From Pigmentibacter sp. JX0631 (GTDB taxonomy: Bacteria; Bdellovibrionota_B; Oligoflexia; Silvanigrellales; Silvanigrellaceae), in assembly GCF_029873255.1 (NCBI RefSeq), contig NZ_CP123622.1, positions 1,452,501 to 1,516,500 on the forward strand: DNA of 64,000 nucleotides, given 5' to 3'. The position numbers and the translations under genes were made by a program. The notes beneath the pieces are model-generated. The model had not been told where the DNA came from and did no database searches. It saw nothing but the letters and a program-made list of their open reading frames with translations. Of this stretch, positions 38,198-47,490 are shown piece after piece. Positions within the stretch are counted from its first letter, which is position 1. Each line of letters begins with the position of its first letter.

Positions 38198-39120
38198 GAT
38201 TTTATTCTAACACTACTGGGATCCGCGTGGACAATAACATCACTATCAAATGAACTTTCTAAGGATTTCTCAATTTTCTCAATTATTAAATGAACTTCAT
38301 TAAATGTTAAGTTATCAGGAAGTGTTACATGAAAATCAAAAAAATATTTGTGCCCACTTTTTCTACCTCTAAATCTATGTATATCTTCTATTCTATTATC
38401 TGTATTTTTTATAATTTCTTTTGCTTTTAACTTAACTTCATCAAGTATATCATGATCCATTAATTCATTAATACTAGTTTTTATTAAACCAAAGGCTCCA
38501 TAAATAATATAAATTGAAAAAACAAAAGCTATTATTGGATCTAAAATTGGATTACCTAAAATGATAACAAAAAAAATAGCTAAACCACTTGCTAAATTTG
38601 TTACTAAGTCAACTTTATAATGCTCCGAATCTGCTAATAGAGCAGGGCTATTTAATTTTTTCCCATTATTTTTTAACAATTTTGTAACAAAAAGACTTAC
38701 TGCTGCTGCAAAACCAAAAAATATTACTTGATTCCAATTTGCGTGAAAGTGTATTTTTACATTGTCAAAAAAGTAATCATAAATTTGTCTACCACTTGAA
38801 GCTATAATACCAATTGCACCACCTATTATTAAGCAACCTTGACCAAGAGCTGCAATACTTTCTACTCTTCCATGCCCATAAGGATGATTATCATCAGCAT
38901 CTAATCTTGAATAGGCAACAATTTTTCTATTTATTAAACTTACAAGCATATCCATTGCACTATCCCAAGCAGATAATGCTACGACTAGAGATCCTGATAA
39001 GAGAAACAAAGAAAACTTCCCAAGAGCTAAACCTGCTGCACAAAGAGCCGCAATTAGAGCTGTTCTTTGCGCTAATTTTGAATTTAATTGTCCTTTATCT
39101 AGAATGTTATCATTCAACAT
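38194..39120 (-). CDS. Cation diffusion facilitator family transporter
   Basis: A 308-residue inner-membrane metal exporter of the CDF family (FieF/ZitB-like), probably exporting Zn2+, Fe2+ or Mn2+ by proton antiport. About six transmembrane helices are visible. The signature DDNHPYGHGRVESIAALGQG sits between helices 2 and 3, and SWDSAMDMLVSLINRKI contains the helix II metal-site Asp. A cytoplasmic C-terminal domain (IEDIHRFRGRKSGHKYFFDFHV) is present. AAGGA precedes the ATG. It is 14 bases after trmB. Confidence 0.93.
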   Translation of the reverse strand: MLNDNILDKGQLNSKLAQRTALIAALCAAGLALGKFSLFLLSGSLVVALSAWDSAMDMLVSLINRKIVAYSRLDADDNHPYGHGRVESIAALGQGCLIIGGAIGIIASSGRQIYDYFFDNVKIHFHANWNQVIFFGFAAAVSLFVTKLLKNNGKKLNSPALLADSEHYKVDLVTNLASGLAIFFVIILGNPILDPIIAFVFSIYIIYGAFGLIKTSINELMDHDILDEVKLKAKEIIKNTDNRIEDIHRFRGRKSGHKYFFDFHVTLPDNLTFNEVHLIIEKIEKSLESSFDSDVIVHADPSSVRIKS

Positions 39121-39134
39121 TTTGTGAATCCTTA

Positions 39135-39836
39135 TTATTTTTTTAAGTAAACACGTTGATAAAAAGGAATCCCTTTATTTATAAATAATTTTTGAAATGC
39201 TGTCTCGTAAGGCCCTCCAATTATATTTCTTGGTTGAGCCCTAGGTTGGTTGTTATCTAAATCATCTGCAACAAATCCAGAATTTAACAACAAATCATTT
39301 GTCTGAGTAAAATATACTTGATGATCTGATTTAAACCAAAAAAATCCGTTAGGTTTAATTTTTTGATAAACAGCTTGGATAAATTGTTGGTTAAGTAATC
39401 TATTTTTTTCGTGGCGATCTTTCGGCCAAGGATCAGGGAAAAAGACACAAATTCCATCCAAAAATTGTTCAGGTAACAGCTCATTTATTAAGTATCTTGC
39501 ATCACAAATTGCAATCTTGCCATTCGATATATTAAATCTTTTTAGTTTTCGAGCAGACTTAACTACTCTCTTATACGTTATATCAATACCTAGGAAATTC
39601 ATTTTATTGTTTTGTTCCGCAAGTTCAATAACATTTTTTCCCATATAACAACCAACTTCAAGAATGAAAGGATTCTGCATTTCTTGAAAAACATTTGGAA
39701 AAATATTTTGTAGTTCTGATTGGGTAAGTAAATATTCAGATAGTTGCAATGCTTCAGACAAATAAGGATTTTCGTGTCTATCTGGAGCCTTTTCGCCACT
39801 CCGTAAATTGTCAATTATAGTGCCAACTTTTCTCAT
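39135..39836 (-). CDS. trmB: tRNA (guanine-N7-)-methyltransferase
   Basis: Methylates G46 of tRNAs using S-adenosylmethionine. The 233-residue protein has the SAM-binding FILEVGCYMGKNVIELA and the diagnostic FFPDPWPKDRHEKNR motif. The late FKSDHQVYF is typical as well. It appears to head the long operon trmB-CDF-queG-lipoprotein-mutase-deaminase, which joins two tRNA-modification genes with metal export and B12-linked metabolism. AAGG lies upstream of the ATG. Confidence 0.95.
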   Translation of the reverse strand: MRKVGTIIDNLRSGEKAPDRHENPYLSEALQLSEYLLTQSELQNIFPNVFQEMQNPFILEVGCYMGKNVIELAEQNNKMNFLGIDITYKRVVKSARKLKRFNISNGKIAICDARYLINELLPEQFLDGICVFFPDPWPKDRHEKNRLLNQQFIQAVYQKIKPNGFFWFKSDHQVYFTQTNDLLLNSGFVADDLDNNQPRAQPRNIIGGPYETAFQKLFINKGIPFYQRVYLKK

Positions 39837-39889
39837 TTCTATACCTTTTTAAATTCAATTTTTTGACCAATTAAAAACTTGCCCATACT

Positions 39890-39929
39890 GGCACCCGCAG
39901 GTTGCCGAAAAGCTTGCAAGGAATCAAGC
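39890..39929 (+). ncRNA. Two-hairpin structured leader upstream of the OmpA-like gene
   Basis: Two adjacent stems: GGCACC-CGCA-GGTTGCC with one bulged T (39890-39906), and GCTTG-CAAGGAAT-CAAGC (39912-39929). They are joined by GAAAA, 25 bases before the OmpA-like ATG. This patch is clearly more G/C-rich than other spacers of the window. It may be a 5' UTR regulatory element; no known riboswitch consensus was recognised. Confidence 0.35.
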
Positions 39930-39954
39930 CAAAGTTTGGTTTAAAAGGAAATAT

Positions 39955-40881
39955 ATGCAATTCATGTTTGAAAAAAAATTGCAATATCTAAAAATCTTCT
40001 TAACAACATGTTCAGCCATGTTTCAAACGCTTATTTTTGCTTACAAGTTTCCGGAATCATTCCCTTATTCTCCATTATCAAAACGAGAGTATTATACCCA
40101 TAAAACTTACGCTAATGAAGAATGTACTCCAAAAGAAATAGATCCACAGCAAATGAAATTGGCAATTGTAGAAAAGTTAGTAGGGAGTAATGAATATAAA
40201 GTTGGCTGGGATTTTTATACTGGACAAGAAATACCAACATATCTCAGACCTGCAGTTGGAGGAGAAGTACAAATAATGCGTTGTTTGCCTCCTGGTAAAT
40301 GGGTCTTTGTGGGGAAAGGGAATGTAACGGGTGTTAATGGCAATATTGTTGAGGCATTAATTTCCGGCGCTTCGGATATTGAATCTCAGTATGGGAAAAT
40401 CCCTAATGAATATATAACAACTGCGAATATTTATTGGAAACCTATGGTAGGGGATACCATTTTTCCAATTGAAAAACATATAAATAGAAAAATCTCTATC
40501 AGTCCAAGAGTAGAAATTTCTTTTCAAGATCTTTTTATTAGCAGTGATTTAAACCAATTTTCTTATGAAATTTCCAAACAAGGAGAGGATATTTTAAAAG
40601 AAAAATTTAACCAATTTAAAAAATTGAATGGCAGAATTTTAATAGAAGCCTTTATTTTATCTAGTGGAAATAGAGAACAATTACGAATTGAAAGTTTAAT
40701 GAGAGCTCAATCTATATCTAAATACTTAGCTAATTTATATAATATAGAAAGCAATCAAATTGTTACTATAGGATATGGAAACGATTGGATTCAAAGCGGA
40801 TTACAACCTGTAAAAGGTTGGCCAAATAATAATGTAACTAGCGGCATAATTATAAGAATGCTTCCAGCAAATTTTAACTAA
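39955..40881 (+). CDS. OmpA-like C-terminal domain protein
   Basis: A 308-residue exported protein. A signal peptide covers about residues 10-30 (IFLTTCSAMFQTLIFA). A middle domain contains ECTPKEIDPQQMKLAIVEKL and LPPGKWVFVGKGNVTGVNG. The last 100 residues match the OmpA peptidoglycan-binding fold: GRILIEAFILSSGNREQLRIES with RAQSISKYLANLYNI and IVTIGYGND, although the usual Asp/Arg diaminopimelate pair is not obvious. AAGGAAA precedes the ATG. The gene is alone on its strand and overlaps the end of the convergent repeat-protein gene by 4 bases. The role is probably envelope anchoring. Confidence 0.7.
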   Translation: MQFMFEKKLQYLKIFLTTCSAMFQTLIFAYKFPESFPYSPLSKREYYTHKTYANEECTPKEIDPQQMKLAIVEKLVGSNEYKVGWDFYTGQEIPTYLRPAVGGEVQIMRCLPPGKWVFVGKGNVTGVNGNIVEALISGASDIESQYGKIPNEYITTANIYWKPMVGDTIFPIEKHINRKISISPRVEISFQDLFISSDLNQFSYEISKQGEDILKEKFNQFKKLNGRILIEAFILSSGNREQLRIESLMRAQSISKYLANLYNIESNQIVTIGYGNDWIQSGLQPVKGWPNNNVTSGIIIRMLPANFN

Positions 40882-41774
40882 CGCATCTTTCTTAAAACTT
40901 CCGAGCTTTTTATAGATCCTACCTGAGATAAACCTATAGCTTGCTTTACAGTCAATTCTTTTATTCCGCCAAGTTCGTCTGCTTTTCTTTGAATATCAAT
41001 ATTAAAATCTGAAATTGTAAATAATTTACAATCCTGAACAAAGAAAAAACCTTCATGAAAGGCTACGACCTTTCTTTCTAACTTAGCACAGAGTACTTTT
41101 TCTGTAGGTAAATCTGCTAATAAATTTTCTTCAGGTACTTTAATTACTGAATTATCTACCTTCCTAGTAACTTGGATAGGTGTGCCAAATTTAAATCGAT
41201 TTAGAAGTTTTTGATCTACTGAATATATAGGTTTACTTTTAGTTGAAAAAATTTCAATATCACTAAATTTATTAAACTCTCTTTTTTTACAATCTTCAAT
41301 GTAATAAAATTTTTCGTTGTTAGAAGTTAAAACTTCTTTTTCATATTTACTACAAATCATCTGAAAAGATTCGGCATTTTTTGAAGAATAATCTTTATAA
41401 TACTCATCTGAATTGTATTCCTTTCCAATTTCTAGCTGCGCATAAACATGTACTGGAAGGGCAATAATTTTTTTTCGTTGATCTTGAATTAGTTGATTAG
41501 ATACCTCAGCATCTTTAACAAATAATAATTTACAATCTTTAACATAATATATTAAATCAACATAAGTAACTAACTTATTATTTATAAAACTACAAATTTC
41601 ATGTTTACTTTTTTTCTGAGAAAAAAAACTTTCACTATTACCTAAAATCACTAAAGATTTTTTTTCTTTTACTTTTTCATCATCTTCATTAGCAAAACTA
41701 TAAAAAAATGTAAGCATAAAAAAAACTGAAAATAATTTAGTAATTTTTAAAACTGCGGAGATAAAACTTTTCAT
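40878..41774 (-). CDS. Secreted protein with three internal cysteine repeats
   Basis: A 298-residue exported protein with a signal peptide (FSVFFMLTFFYSFA). It contains three spaced copies of a unit that starts with an (I/L)C(S/A)-type cysteine, runs through a Lys-rich strand, and ends in a F/Y-F/Y-(V/I)-x-D-C-K motif: ICSFINNKLV...YYVKDCK, ICSKYEKEVL...YYIEDCK, LCAKLERKVV...FFVQDCK. Each copy could close its own disulfide. The C-terminal 30 residues (ELTVKQAIGLSQVGSI) are helical. The function is unknown; a repeat binding module is possible. It is not in an operon. Confidence 0.75.
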   Translation of the reverse strand: MKSFISAVLKITKLFSVFFMLTFFYSFANEDDEKVKEKKSLVILGNSESFFSQKKSKHEICSFINNKLVTYVDLIYYVKDCKLLFVKDAEVSNQLIQDQRKKIIALPVHVYAQLEIGKEYNSDEYYKDYSSKNAESFQMICSKYEKEVLTSNNEKFYYIEDCKKREFNKFSDIEIFSTKSKPIYSVDQKLLNRFKFGTPIQVTRKVDNSVIKVPEENLLADLPTEKVLCAKLERKVVAFHEGFFFVQDCKLFTISDFNIDIQRKADELGGIKELTVKQAIGLSQVGSIKSSEVLRKMR

Positions 41775-41889
41775 TCAATGTTCTCTTTAATAAAAACACT
41801 TACATATATATAAATGTTTCACAATATTAATATTGCAAAGACATAAATTTCAACCTAAACTCAAATCTACTTTGATTGTAGGAGGATGA

Positions 41890-42651
41890 GTGCAAGCTTC
41901 TGACATAGTTTCTTTGCATAACGTACATCACGCTTTTTTACCTAATAAACCTATTCTGCAAGAATTAGACCTCAAGATACAAAAAGGGGACTCTTTAACC
42001 ATTCTAGGACCTGGAGGATCAGGGAAAAGCACTCTTCTTAAGGTTATCTTAGGTATCATTAAACCGCAATCTGGAACTGTGCAAGTACTAGGTAAAACTA
42101 TAAATAATTTGAAAGATCATGAAAAATCTGAACTATTTAAAAAAATGGGGATGGCTTTCCAACAGGGAGCCTTGTTCGATTTTATGACTGTAAAAGAAAA
42201 TATCTTATTTGCCATGGAAAATATGACTCAATTTTCTAAATTTGAGCAAGAAGATAAAGTAAAACAGTTCTTGTCCCAAGTTCTTCTGGCACATGCTGCT
42301 GATAAAATACCTAGTGAGTTGTCGGGGGGAATGCGCCGAAGAGTTGGATTCATTCGTGCGCTTATCACTAATCCTGAACTTGCATTATTAGACGAACCTA
42401 CGGCAGGTCTTGATCCCGTTACAACAACGATAGTCATAGATATGATTCACAATATTGGACGCAGTATAGGAACAACAATGGTTAGCGTAACATCCAATAT
42501 TGATGTTGCGTTTCGTTTTGCTGACAATGTTGCCATCTTAAAAGATGGTAGAATTGTAGGCAAAGGAACAAAAGAAGAATTACTTTCTTTAAATGATCCT
42601 TGGATTACAAATTTTTTAACTATAAGAAAACACAATTTTGATATTTCTTAA
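41890..42651 (+). CDS. ABC transporter ATPase, MlaF-like
   Basis: A 253-residue ABC ATPase. Walker A GPGGSGKST, Q-loop FQQGALFDFMTVKENI, signature ELSGGMRRRVGFIRAL and Walker B ALLDEPTAGLDP are all intact. The FQ-QGALFDFMTV stretch and GGMRRRVG signature resemble MlaF, the ATPase of the phospholipid-trafficking Mla complex. A stop codon (TGA at 41887) just upstream makes the GTG at 41890 the earliest start, four bases after GGAGG. No MlaE permease or MlaD substrate protein lies next to it. The next gene is the UvrA-like ATPase, 37 bases on. Confidence 0.85.
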   Translation: MQASDIVSLHNVHHAFLPNKPILQELDLKIQKGDSLTILGPGGSGKSTLLKVILGIIKPQSGTVQVLGKTINNLKDHEKSELFKKMGMAFQQGALFDFMTVKENILFAMENMTQFSKFEQEDKVKQFLSQVLLAHAADKIPSELSGGMRRRVGFIRALITNPELALLDEPTAGLDPVTTTIVIDMIHNIGRSIGTTMVSVTSNIDVAFRFADNVAILKDGRIVGKGTKEELLSLNDPWITNFLTIRKHNFDIS

Positions 42652-42688
42652 AAAGTCATAATTGTGTTTTATATGAAAAGATAAAATA

Positions 42689-45475
42689 ATGGATAGTGAT
42701 AATGATGTTTTAAAATGTAGAGGAATAAAAACTCACAATTTAAAGAATATTGATATAGATATTCCATTAAAAAAATGGATTGCAATAACTGGAGTTTCAG
42801 GCAGTGGAAAAAGTAGTCTTGCTTTTGATACTATTTATTCAGAATCACAAAGACGTTTTTTAGAAACTTTAGGAACTTACGAAAGACAATTTCTTCAAGG
42901 ATTGCCTCAAGGAGAATTTGATGAAATAAATAATATCCCTGCCGCTATAGCATTAAAACAGAGCAATAAGTCTAGTGATCCTAGAAGTGTAATTGCTTCG
43001 GCCTGTGATCTATCTGAACCTTTCAGAGCTTTGTTTATTTCTTTGATGGAACCTTCATGCATACAATGCGGATCTCCTGTTTCAATACAACAAGCAAAAG
43101 ATTTATTAAAATACATAAATTCTATCTATGATAAAGAATCATCATTTTTATTAACAGTTCCTTATGAAATATTGAACAAAAAATATATTGAAGATTTAAT
43201 TATTGAGGGATATTCAAGAATAGTATTCAACAAAAATATTGTGGATCTTGAAGATTTCACTAAATTAGAAAAAAAGTATCCTATTCAAATTGATATTATT
43301 CTAGACAGAATTAATAAAAACATTAACTTAAATGAATTGGAAAATAGAATTGAAACTATCTGGTCACAAGTAAAATTTTCACCAAAATTTTACTACATAA
43401 ATTTATTACTAATAGATGATAATTTTAAATTAACTAACCCTAAAAAATTTCATGTCCAACCTTTTTGCAAAAAATGCGAAAAACAAACTACAATCATACA
43501 ACAAAGTGATTTAGACTGGCAATCAGTTTTAGGTGCATGTAAAAAGTGTCAAGGTCTTGGTAATATTCCTGTATTAGATGATAATAAAATTATTCCAAAT
43601 AAAGAATTATCTTTATCAGAAGGAGCAATTAAGCCTTGGACATCTGAAACATTTTCATGGTTGCAGGAAGAATTAATAAAATATAGTAAAAAAAATGATA
43701 TAAATATTAATTTACCATACAAAAACTTGTCAGAAAACCAAAAAAAATTAATTTGGCAATCATCAAATACAAGCAACAATAAAAAAGTAAATAATAAATT
43801 TATTTCAATTTCCGATTTTTTTGAGATATTAGAAGAAGAAAAATATAAAAGCACTTCAAGAATTCTGTTAGCAAAATATAGAAAATATATTTTATGCCCT
43901 GATTGTGAAGGAGCTAGAATAGGAATTGCTGGTAGAAATGCTCTTTGTTTTGGAAAATCTTTTCATGAAATTTTTCAACTCGAAATAAAACATGTATTAA
44001 CTTGGCTTATTCAATTAAAATCAGAGAATAAATACTCTCTGACACTCCAACAAATTTCATATATATATGATGAAGTTTTTAAAAAAGTTAATTTATTAAG
44101 TAAACTTGGTTTAAGTTCAACTCATCTCTTTCGAAGATGCAAAACTCTTTCTGGAGGAGAGTATCAAAGAGTGCTCTTAACCAGAGTTATAGGTAACGGA
44201 TTGACGGATGCTTTATATGTTCTTGATGAACCTAGTATAGGACTTGGAAAAACCGAAATACCTACATTAATAAACTGCTTACAAGAATTAAGAGATTTAG
44301 GAAACACAATTATCATGGTAGAACATGATAAAGAATTAATTTGCGCCGCTGATGTTATCTATGAACTTGGACCTGGAGGTGGCGAAGAAGGCGGTCAATT
44401 ACTAAAATTAAAGAATGGAATTCCTTCTTCTTTTATTACTAATCTCCAAGATAAAAACAAACATGATAAAATCAGTAATGAAAGAATTTCTTCTCAAAAT
44501 ACTTCTATATATTTAAAAAATTTTTCAGCATTAAACTGTGTTAATGTAAATGCAGAAATTCTTCTTCAAAAGTTAAATGTAATAACAGGACCTAGTGGAG
44601 CAGGTAAATCCACATTGTTACAATATGGCATAGATGCAGCATTAGAAAAATTAATAAATTTAAATATATCAAATAATTTATTGACCGATTTGGATGCAAA
44701 AATTGGTCAATGGGATCAAATTATAGTGCCAAAAAATTTTATTGATAATTATGAAATCGTCAGTGTTGAACAAAAAGCATTACATAGGACTTCTACTAGT
44801 GTTCCAGCAACTATTTTGGGATTAATGGATATAATAAGAAAAAACTTTGCGCAAACAAAAGATGCGAAATTAAATAATTTAACGTTATCAGATTTTTCTT
44901 TTAACGGAGCTGGTGCATGCGAAAATTGTAATGGAAAAGGAGTTATTCAAGAAGATCTATTTTTTCTTGGAGAAGTTGAAAAAATTTGTCCTGATTGCAA
45001 CGGAACAAGATATCGTAACGATATATTAAAGATAAAATGGTTAGGAAAAAATATTAATGAGTGGTTAACAACAACGTTACTCGAATGCAGAAATTTACTT
45101 GGAAAAACTCCAGGTTTTGCTAGAAGTTTGACTTTGTGTTGTCAACTTGGCCTAGGCCACATTCCTTTAGGATTAACAACCACATCTATGTCAGGTGGCG
45201 AGGCTCAAAGGTTACGTCTTAGCGCCGCATTAACAAAATCTGCAAAAAAAATATTTTGTATTCTTGATGAACCCACTAGAGGACTGTCAGAAAAAGATGT
45301 CGGAAATCTTTTAGAATCAATATTGCAACTCTGTGTTGAGGGGCATACATTTGTTGTTGTTGAACATCATGAACTATTTCAAACTCAGGCTCACCATCTT
45401 ATAAAATTAGGCCCAGGTAGTGGTGCTGAAGGTGGTAAAATTGTAGAAAGATGGTTGTTGAAAACTAATAGTTAA
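42689..45475 (+). CDS. UvrA-like ABC ATPase, divergent paralogue
   Basis: A 928-residue double ABC protein of the UvrA family. Walker A 1 (GVSGSGKSS, Lys41), signature 1 TLSGGEYQRVLLTRVI, Walker A 2 TGPSGAGKST (near 640) and signature 2 MSGGEAQRLRLSAAL are all intact. Zinc-type cysteine pairs occur at CIQCG, CKKC, GACKKCQGLG, CPDCEG, and GACENCNGKG...CPDCNG. Compared with E. coli UvrA, the middle region and the EQKALHRTSTSVPATILGLM block diverge. It may be a second UvrA (UvrA2-like) involved in damage or drug tolerance rather than the main repair enzyme; whether another uvrA exists cannot be seen here. Confidence 0.85.
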   Translation: MDSDNDVLKCRGIKTHNLKNIDIDIPLKKWIAITGVSGSGKSSLAFDTIYSESQRRFLETLGTYERQFLQGLPQGEFDEINNIPAAIALKQSNKSSDPRSVIASACDLSEPFRALFISLMEPSCIQCGSPVSIQQAKDLLKYINSIYDKESSFLLTVPYEILNKKYIEDLIIEGYSRIVFNKNIVDLEDFTKLEKKYPIQIDIILDRINKNINLNELENRIETIWSQVKFSPKFYYINLLLIDDNFKLTNPKKFHVQPFCKKCEKQTTIIQQSDLDWQSVLGACKKCQGLGNIPVLDDNKIIPNKELSLSEGAIKPWTSETFSWLQEELIKYSKKNDININLPYKNLSENQKKLIWQSSNTSNNKKVNNKFISISDFFEILEEEKYKSTSRILLAKYRKYILCPDCEGARIGIAGRNALCFGKSFHEIFQLEIKHVLTWLIQLKSENKYSLTLQQISYIYDEVFKKVNLLSKLGLSSTHLFRRCKTLSGGEYQRVLLTRVIGNGLTDALYVLDEPSIGLGKTEIPTLINCLQELRDLGNTIIMVEHDKELICAADVIYELGPGGGEEGGQLLKLKNGIPSSFITNLQDKNKHDKISNERISSQNTSIYLKNFSALNCVNVNAEILLQKLNVITGPSGAGKSTLLQYGIDAALEKLINLNISNNLLTDLDAKIGQWDQIIVPKNFIDNYEIVSVEQKALHRTSTSVPATILGLMDIIRKNFAQTKDAKLNNLTLSDFSFNGAGACENCNGKGVIQEDLFFLGEVEKICPDCNGTRYRNDILKIKWLGKNINEWLTTTLLECRNLLGKTPGFARSLTLCCQLGLGHIPLGLTTTSMSGGEAQRLRLSAALTKSAKKIFCILDEPTRGLSEKDVGNLLESILQLCVEGHTFVVVEHHELFQTQAHHLIKLGPGSGAEGGKIVERWLLKTNS

Positions 45476-45514
45476 GAGTTGGTATTCAATTAATTTATTA
45501 GAATCTTTTCAGGG

Positions 45515-46471
45515 ATGACAGAAATGTTAAAATCAATTTTGGGAAATACTACGAAACAAATTGAAGTTGTTAAACGTGGAAATGGTGAAAAGTTCATAGA
45601 AAAAATTTATGGTGAAGACGCTATGAAAGTTTTTTATGGGAGTTCAGCCGGCGCGGTTTTCACTGAAAAATTTCTCACAAATAAATGGTTAAGTAATATT
45701 TATGGTGCTTATAATGACTCAGGAGCAAGTAAACATAAAATTGAAGAATTCGTAAACTCTATGGAAATCAATGTAAGTGAATCTGATAAAGATATATCAG
45801 AATATAATTCATTTAATGATTTTTTTGCAAGAAAACTGCATCCAAGAGCCAGACCCATCAATCGCACTCCTAATGGAATAAATTCTCCTGGTGATGGAAG
45901 ATTACTTGTTTTTCCAAAAATAGATGAGTTTACAATTACATATTTAAAATGGGCGCCTATAAAACTTATTGATTTATTCAATGGCAATGAAAGCCTAGCA
46001 GAAAGATACAAAAATGGTTCTTGTGGGGTATTAAGACTTTGCCCCGCTGATTATCATAGATTTCATTTTCCAGTTTCCGGGAAAGCTGGGGTAACAAAAA
46101 CAATACAAGGTTTATTACATTCGGTAAATCCCTACGCTTTAGAACAAAAAATTCCTGTCTATTGCTTAAATAAACGAACAATTTGTGAATTAGACTCCGA
46201 TCAATTTGGTAAAGTATTGCTTTTAGAAATTGGTGCACTTTTTGTTGGAACAATAGTTCAAACTTATCGCCCAGGAATGCAGGTAGAAAAAGGCGATGAA
46301 AAAGGGTTCTTTAAATTTGGCGGTAGTACCTGTATTTTCTTTTTTGAACATGGAATAATGAATTTCGATAGCGACCTTATCCATTCATCTAAAGAAGGAT
46401 ATGAAACTTTAGTCCAAATGGGTGAAAAAATAGGTACCTTATCCGAAGGAAAAGGACATGTCACAAGTTGA
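45515..46471 (+). CDS. psd: Phosphatidylserine decarboxylase proenzyme
   Basis: Makes phosphatidylethanolamine from phosphatidylserine at the inner membrane. The self-cleavage site is GGST with Ser271, which would become the pyruvoyl group of the alpha chain. CPADYHRFHFPVSG holds the conserved histidines, and NDFFARKL is the family's early motif. At 318 residues it matches the longer bacterial type. Two starts are possible, ATG at 45515 directly after AGGG or ATG at 45524 with better spacing. It overlaps the following GNAT gene by 14 bases. Confidence 0.93.
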   Translation: MTEMLKSILGNTTKQIEVVKRGNGEKFIEKIYGEDAMKVFYGSSAGAVFTEKFLTNKWLSNIYGAYNDSGASKHKIEEFVNSMEINVSESDKDISEYNSFNDFFARKLHPRARPINRTPNGINSPGDGRLLVFPKIDEFTITYLKWAPIKLIDLFNGNESLAERYKNGSCGVLRLCPADYHRFHFPVSGKAGVTKTIQGLLHSVNPYALEQKIPVYCLNKRTICELDSDQFGKVLLLEIGALFVGTIVQTYRPGMQVEKGDEKGFFKFGGSTCIFFFEHGIMNFDSDLIHSSKEGYETLVQMGEKIGTLSEGKGHVTS

Positions 46472-47447
46472 TGTTAGTGTAAAAGCACATCGTGAGTTTA
46501 ACATCAACTTCCAAGATCTACTAGAATTAACTAATACTTGTTTTCAAACGAAAAATTATTTAAATAATTTTCCCCAAGTTTTCAAAGAAGCTTACAAAGA
46601 GTTCTTGTTCCTTTTAAAAAAAAATAAAGAAACTGTTTCTTTTTGCACTCTTTATCCACTCTCATTCATTTTAAACAGTAATCTTAGAATAAGCGCCTAT
46701 TGTATTGGTAGCGTTTGTACTCATCCGAGTTTTAGAAATCAAGGTTTGGCACTTCAAACCATTCAGCTTGCCGAAAAAAAAGCAAAAGAGAATCATGCTG
46801 ATTTTCTTTTACTATTTGCAGATAATAATCAACTTTATGCAAAAATGGGTTTTAATTCTATTGGTAAAACATATCTAGCACCACTAAGTAAATCACTAGA
46901 AAATAAGAATTACTATCAAAATTATTTAAATTTATCTAACAATATTAAATCTCATAATACTAAAAATAGTATTGTTTTTAAGAGTTTTTGTGAATTAGAG
47001 AACCTTAGTGAAGATATTAAAGCTAAAATTTGGCGTTTTATAGTTTTAAATTCACAACAATCAGAATCTATTCTTTCTTATCTTGAATTTAAAGACATAT
47101 TAAAAATTAAAAACATGCTTTTATATACAGCCGAAATAAACAACAATATTGTTGCCACAAGTTTTCTAAATAAGGGTGATGATTTTATAAATGTTATCCA
47201 CGCTAATTACTTTACTGAAAAAAAATATATTTTAAATTTAATATATAATATTTTTATAATTAATAATGAAAAAGATTTAATATTTTTTCCTGGTTCTTTT
47301 CACAATTTATTTAAAGATCTGTTTAGTTATATAAATTTACCATTAATGTCAATTAAATCATTAAATGAGAAAAAATTTCCTATAAAGTCATTAAATAATT
47401 TATGCAGTAATGATTGTTTTTTTGTTAATAGTTTACAGGGCACTTAA
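46458..47447 (+). CDS. GNAT-family N-acetyltransferase
   Basis: A 329-residue protein with an N-terminal GNAT domain: CIGSVCTHPSFRNQGLALQTIQLAE is the acetyl-CoA loop and LLLFADNNQLYAKMGFNSIGK the terminal strand. The arrangement (GNAT plus a roughly 150-residue C-terminal extension) recalls Eis-like acetyltransferases, but the C-terminal part is not clearly recognisable. An RBS (AAGGA) within the end of psd and the 14-base overlap indicate coupling with it. Substrate is unknown. Confidence 0.8.
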   Translation: MSQVDVSVKAHREFNINFQDLLELTNTCFQTKNYLNNFPQVFKEAYKEFLFLLKKNKETVSFCTLYPLSFILNSNLRISAYCIGSVCTHPSFRNQGLALQTIQLAEKKAKENHADFLLLFADNNQLYAKMGFNSIGKTYLAPLSKSLENKNYYQNYLNLSNNIKSHNTKNSIVFKSFCELENLSEDIKAKIWRFIVLNSQQSESILSYLEFKDILKIKNMLLYTAEINNNIVATSFLNKGDDFINVIHANYFTEKKYILNLIYNIFIINNEKDLIFFPGSFHNLFKDLFSYINLPLMSIKSLNEKKFPIKSLNNLCSNDCFFVNSLQGT

Positions 47448-47490
47448 AAGCATACTAAAATAAAAAGATAAAGCTCTTTTGGAGAAATAT

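Noticed and set aside
39880-39930. tRNA or c-di-GMP riboswitch in the G/C-rich patch before the OmpA-like gene
   Set aside because: No acceptor stem or T-loop GTTCRA, and the GEMM core bases are not matched.
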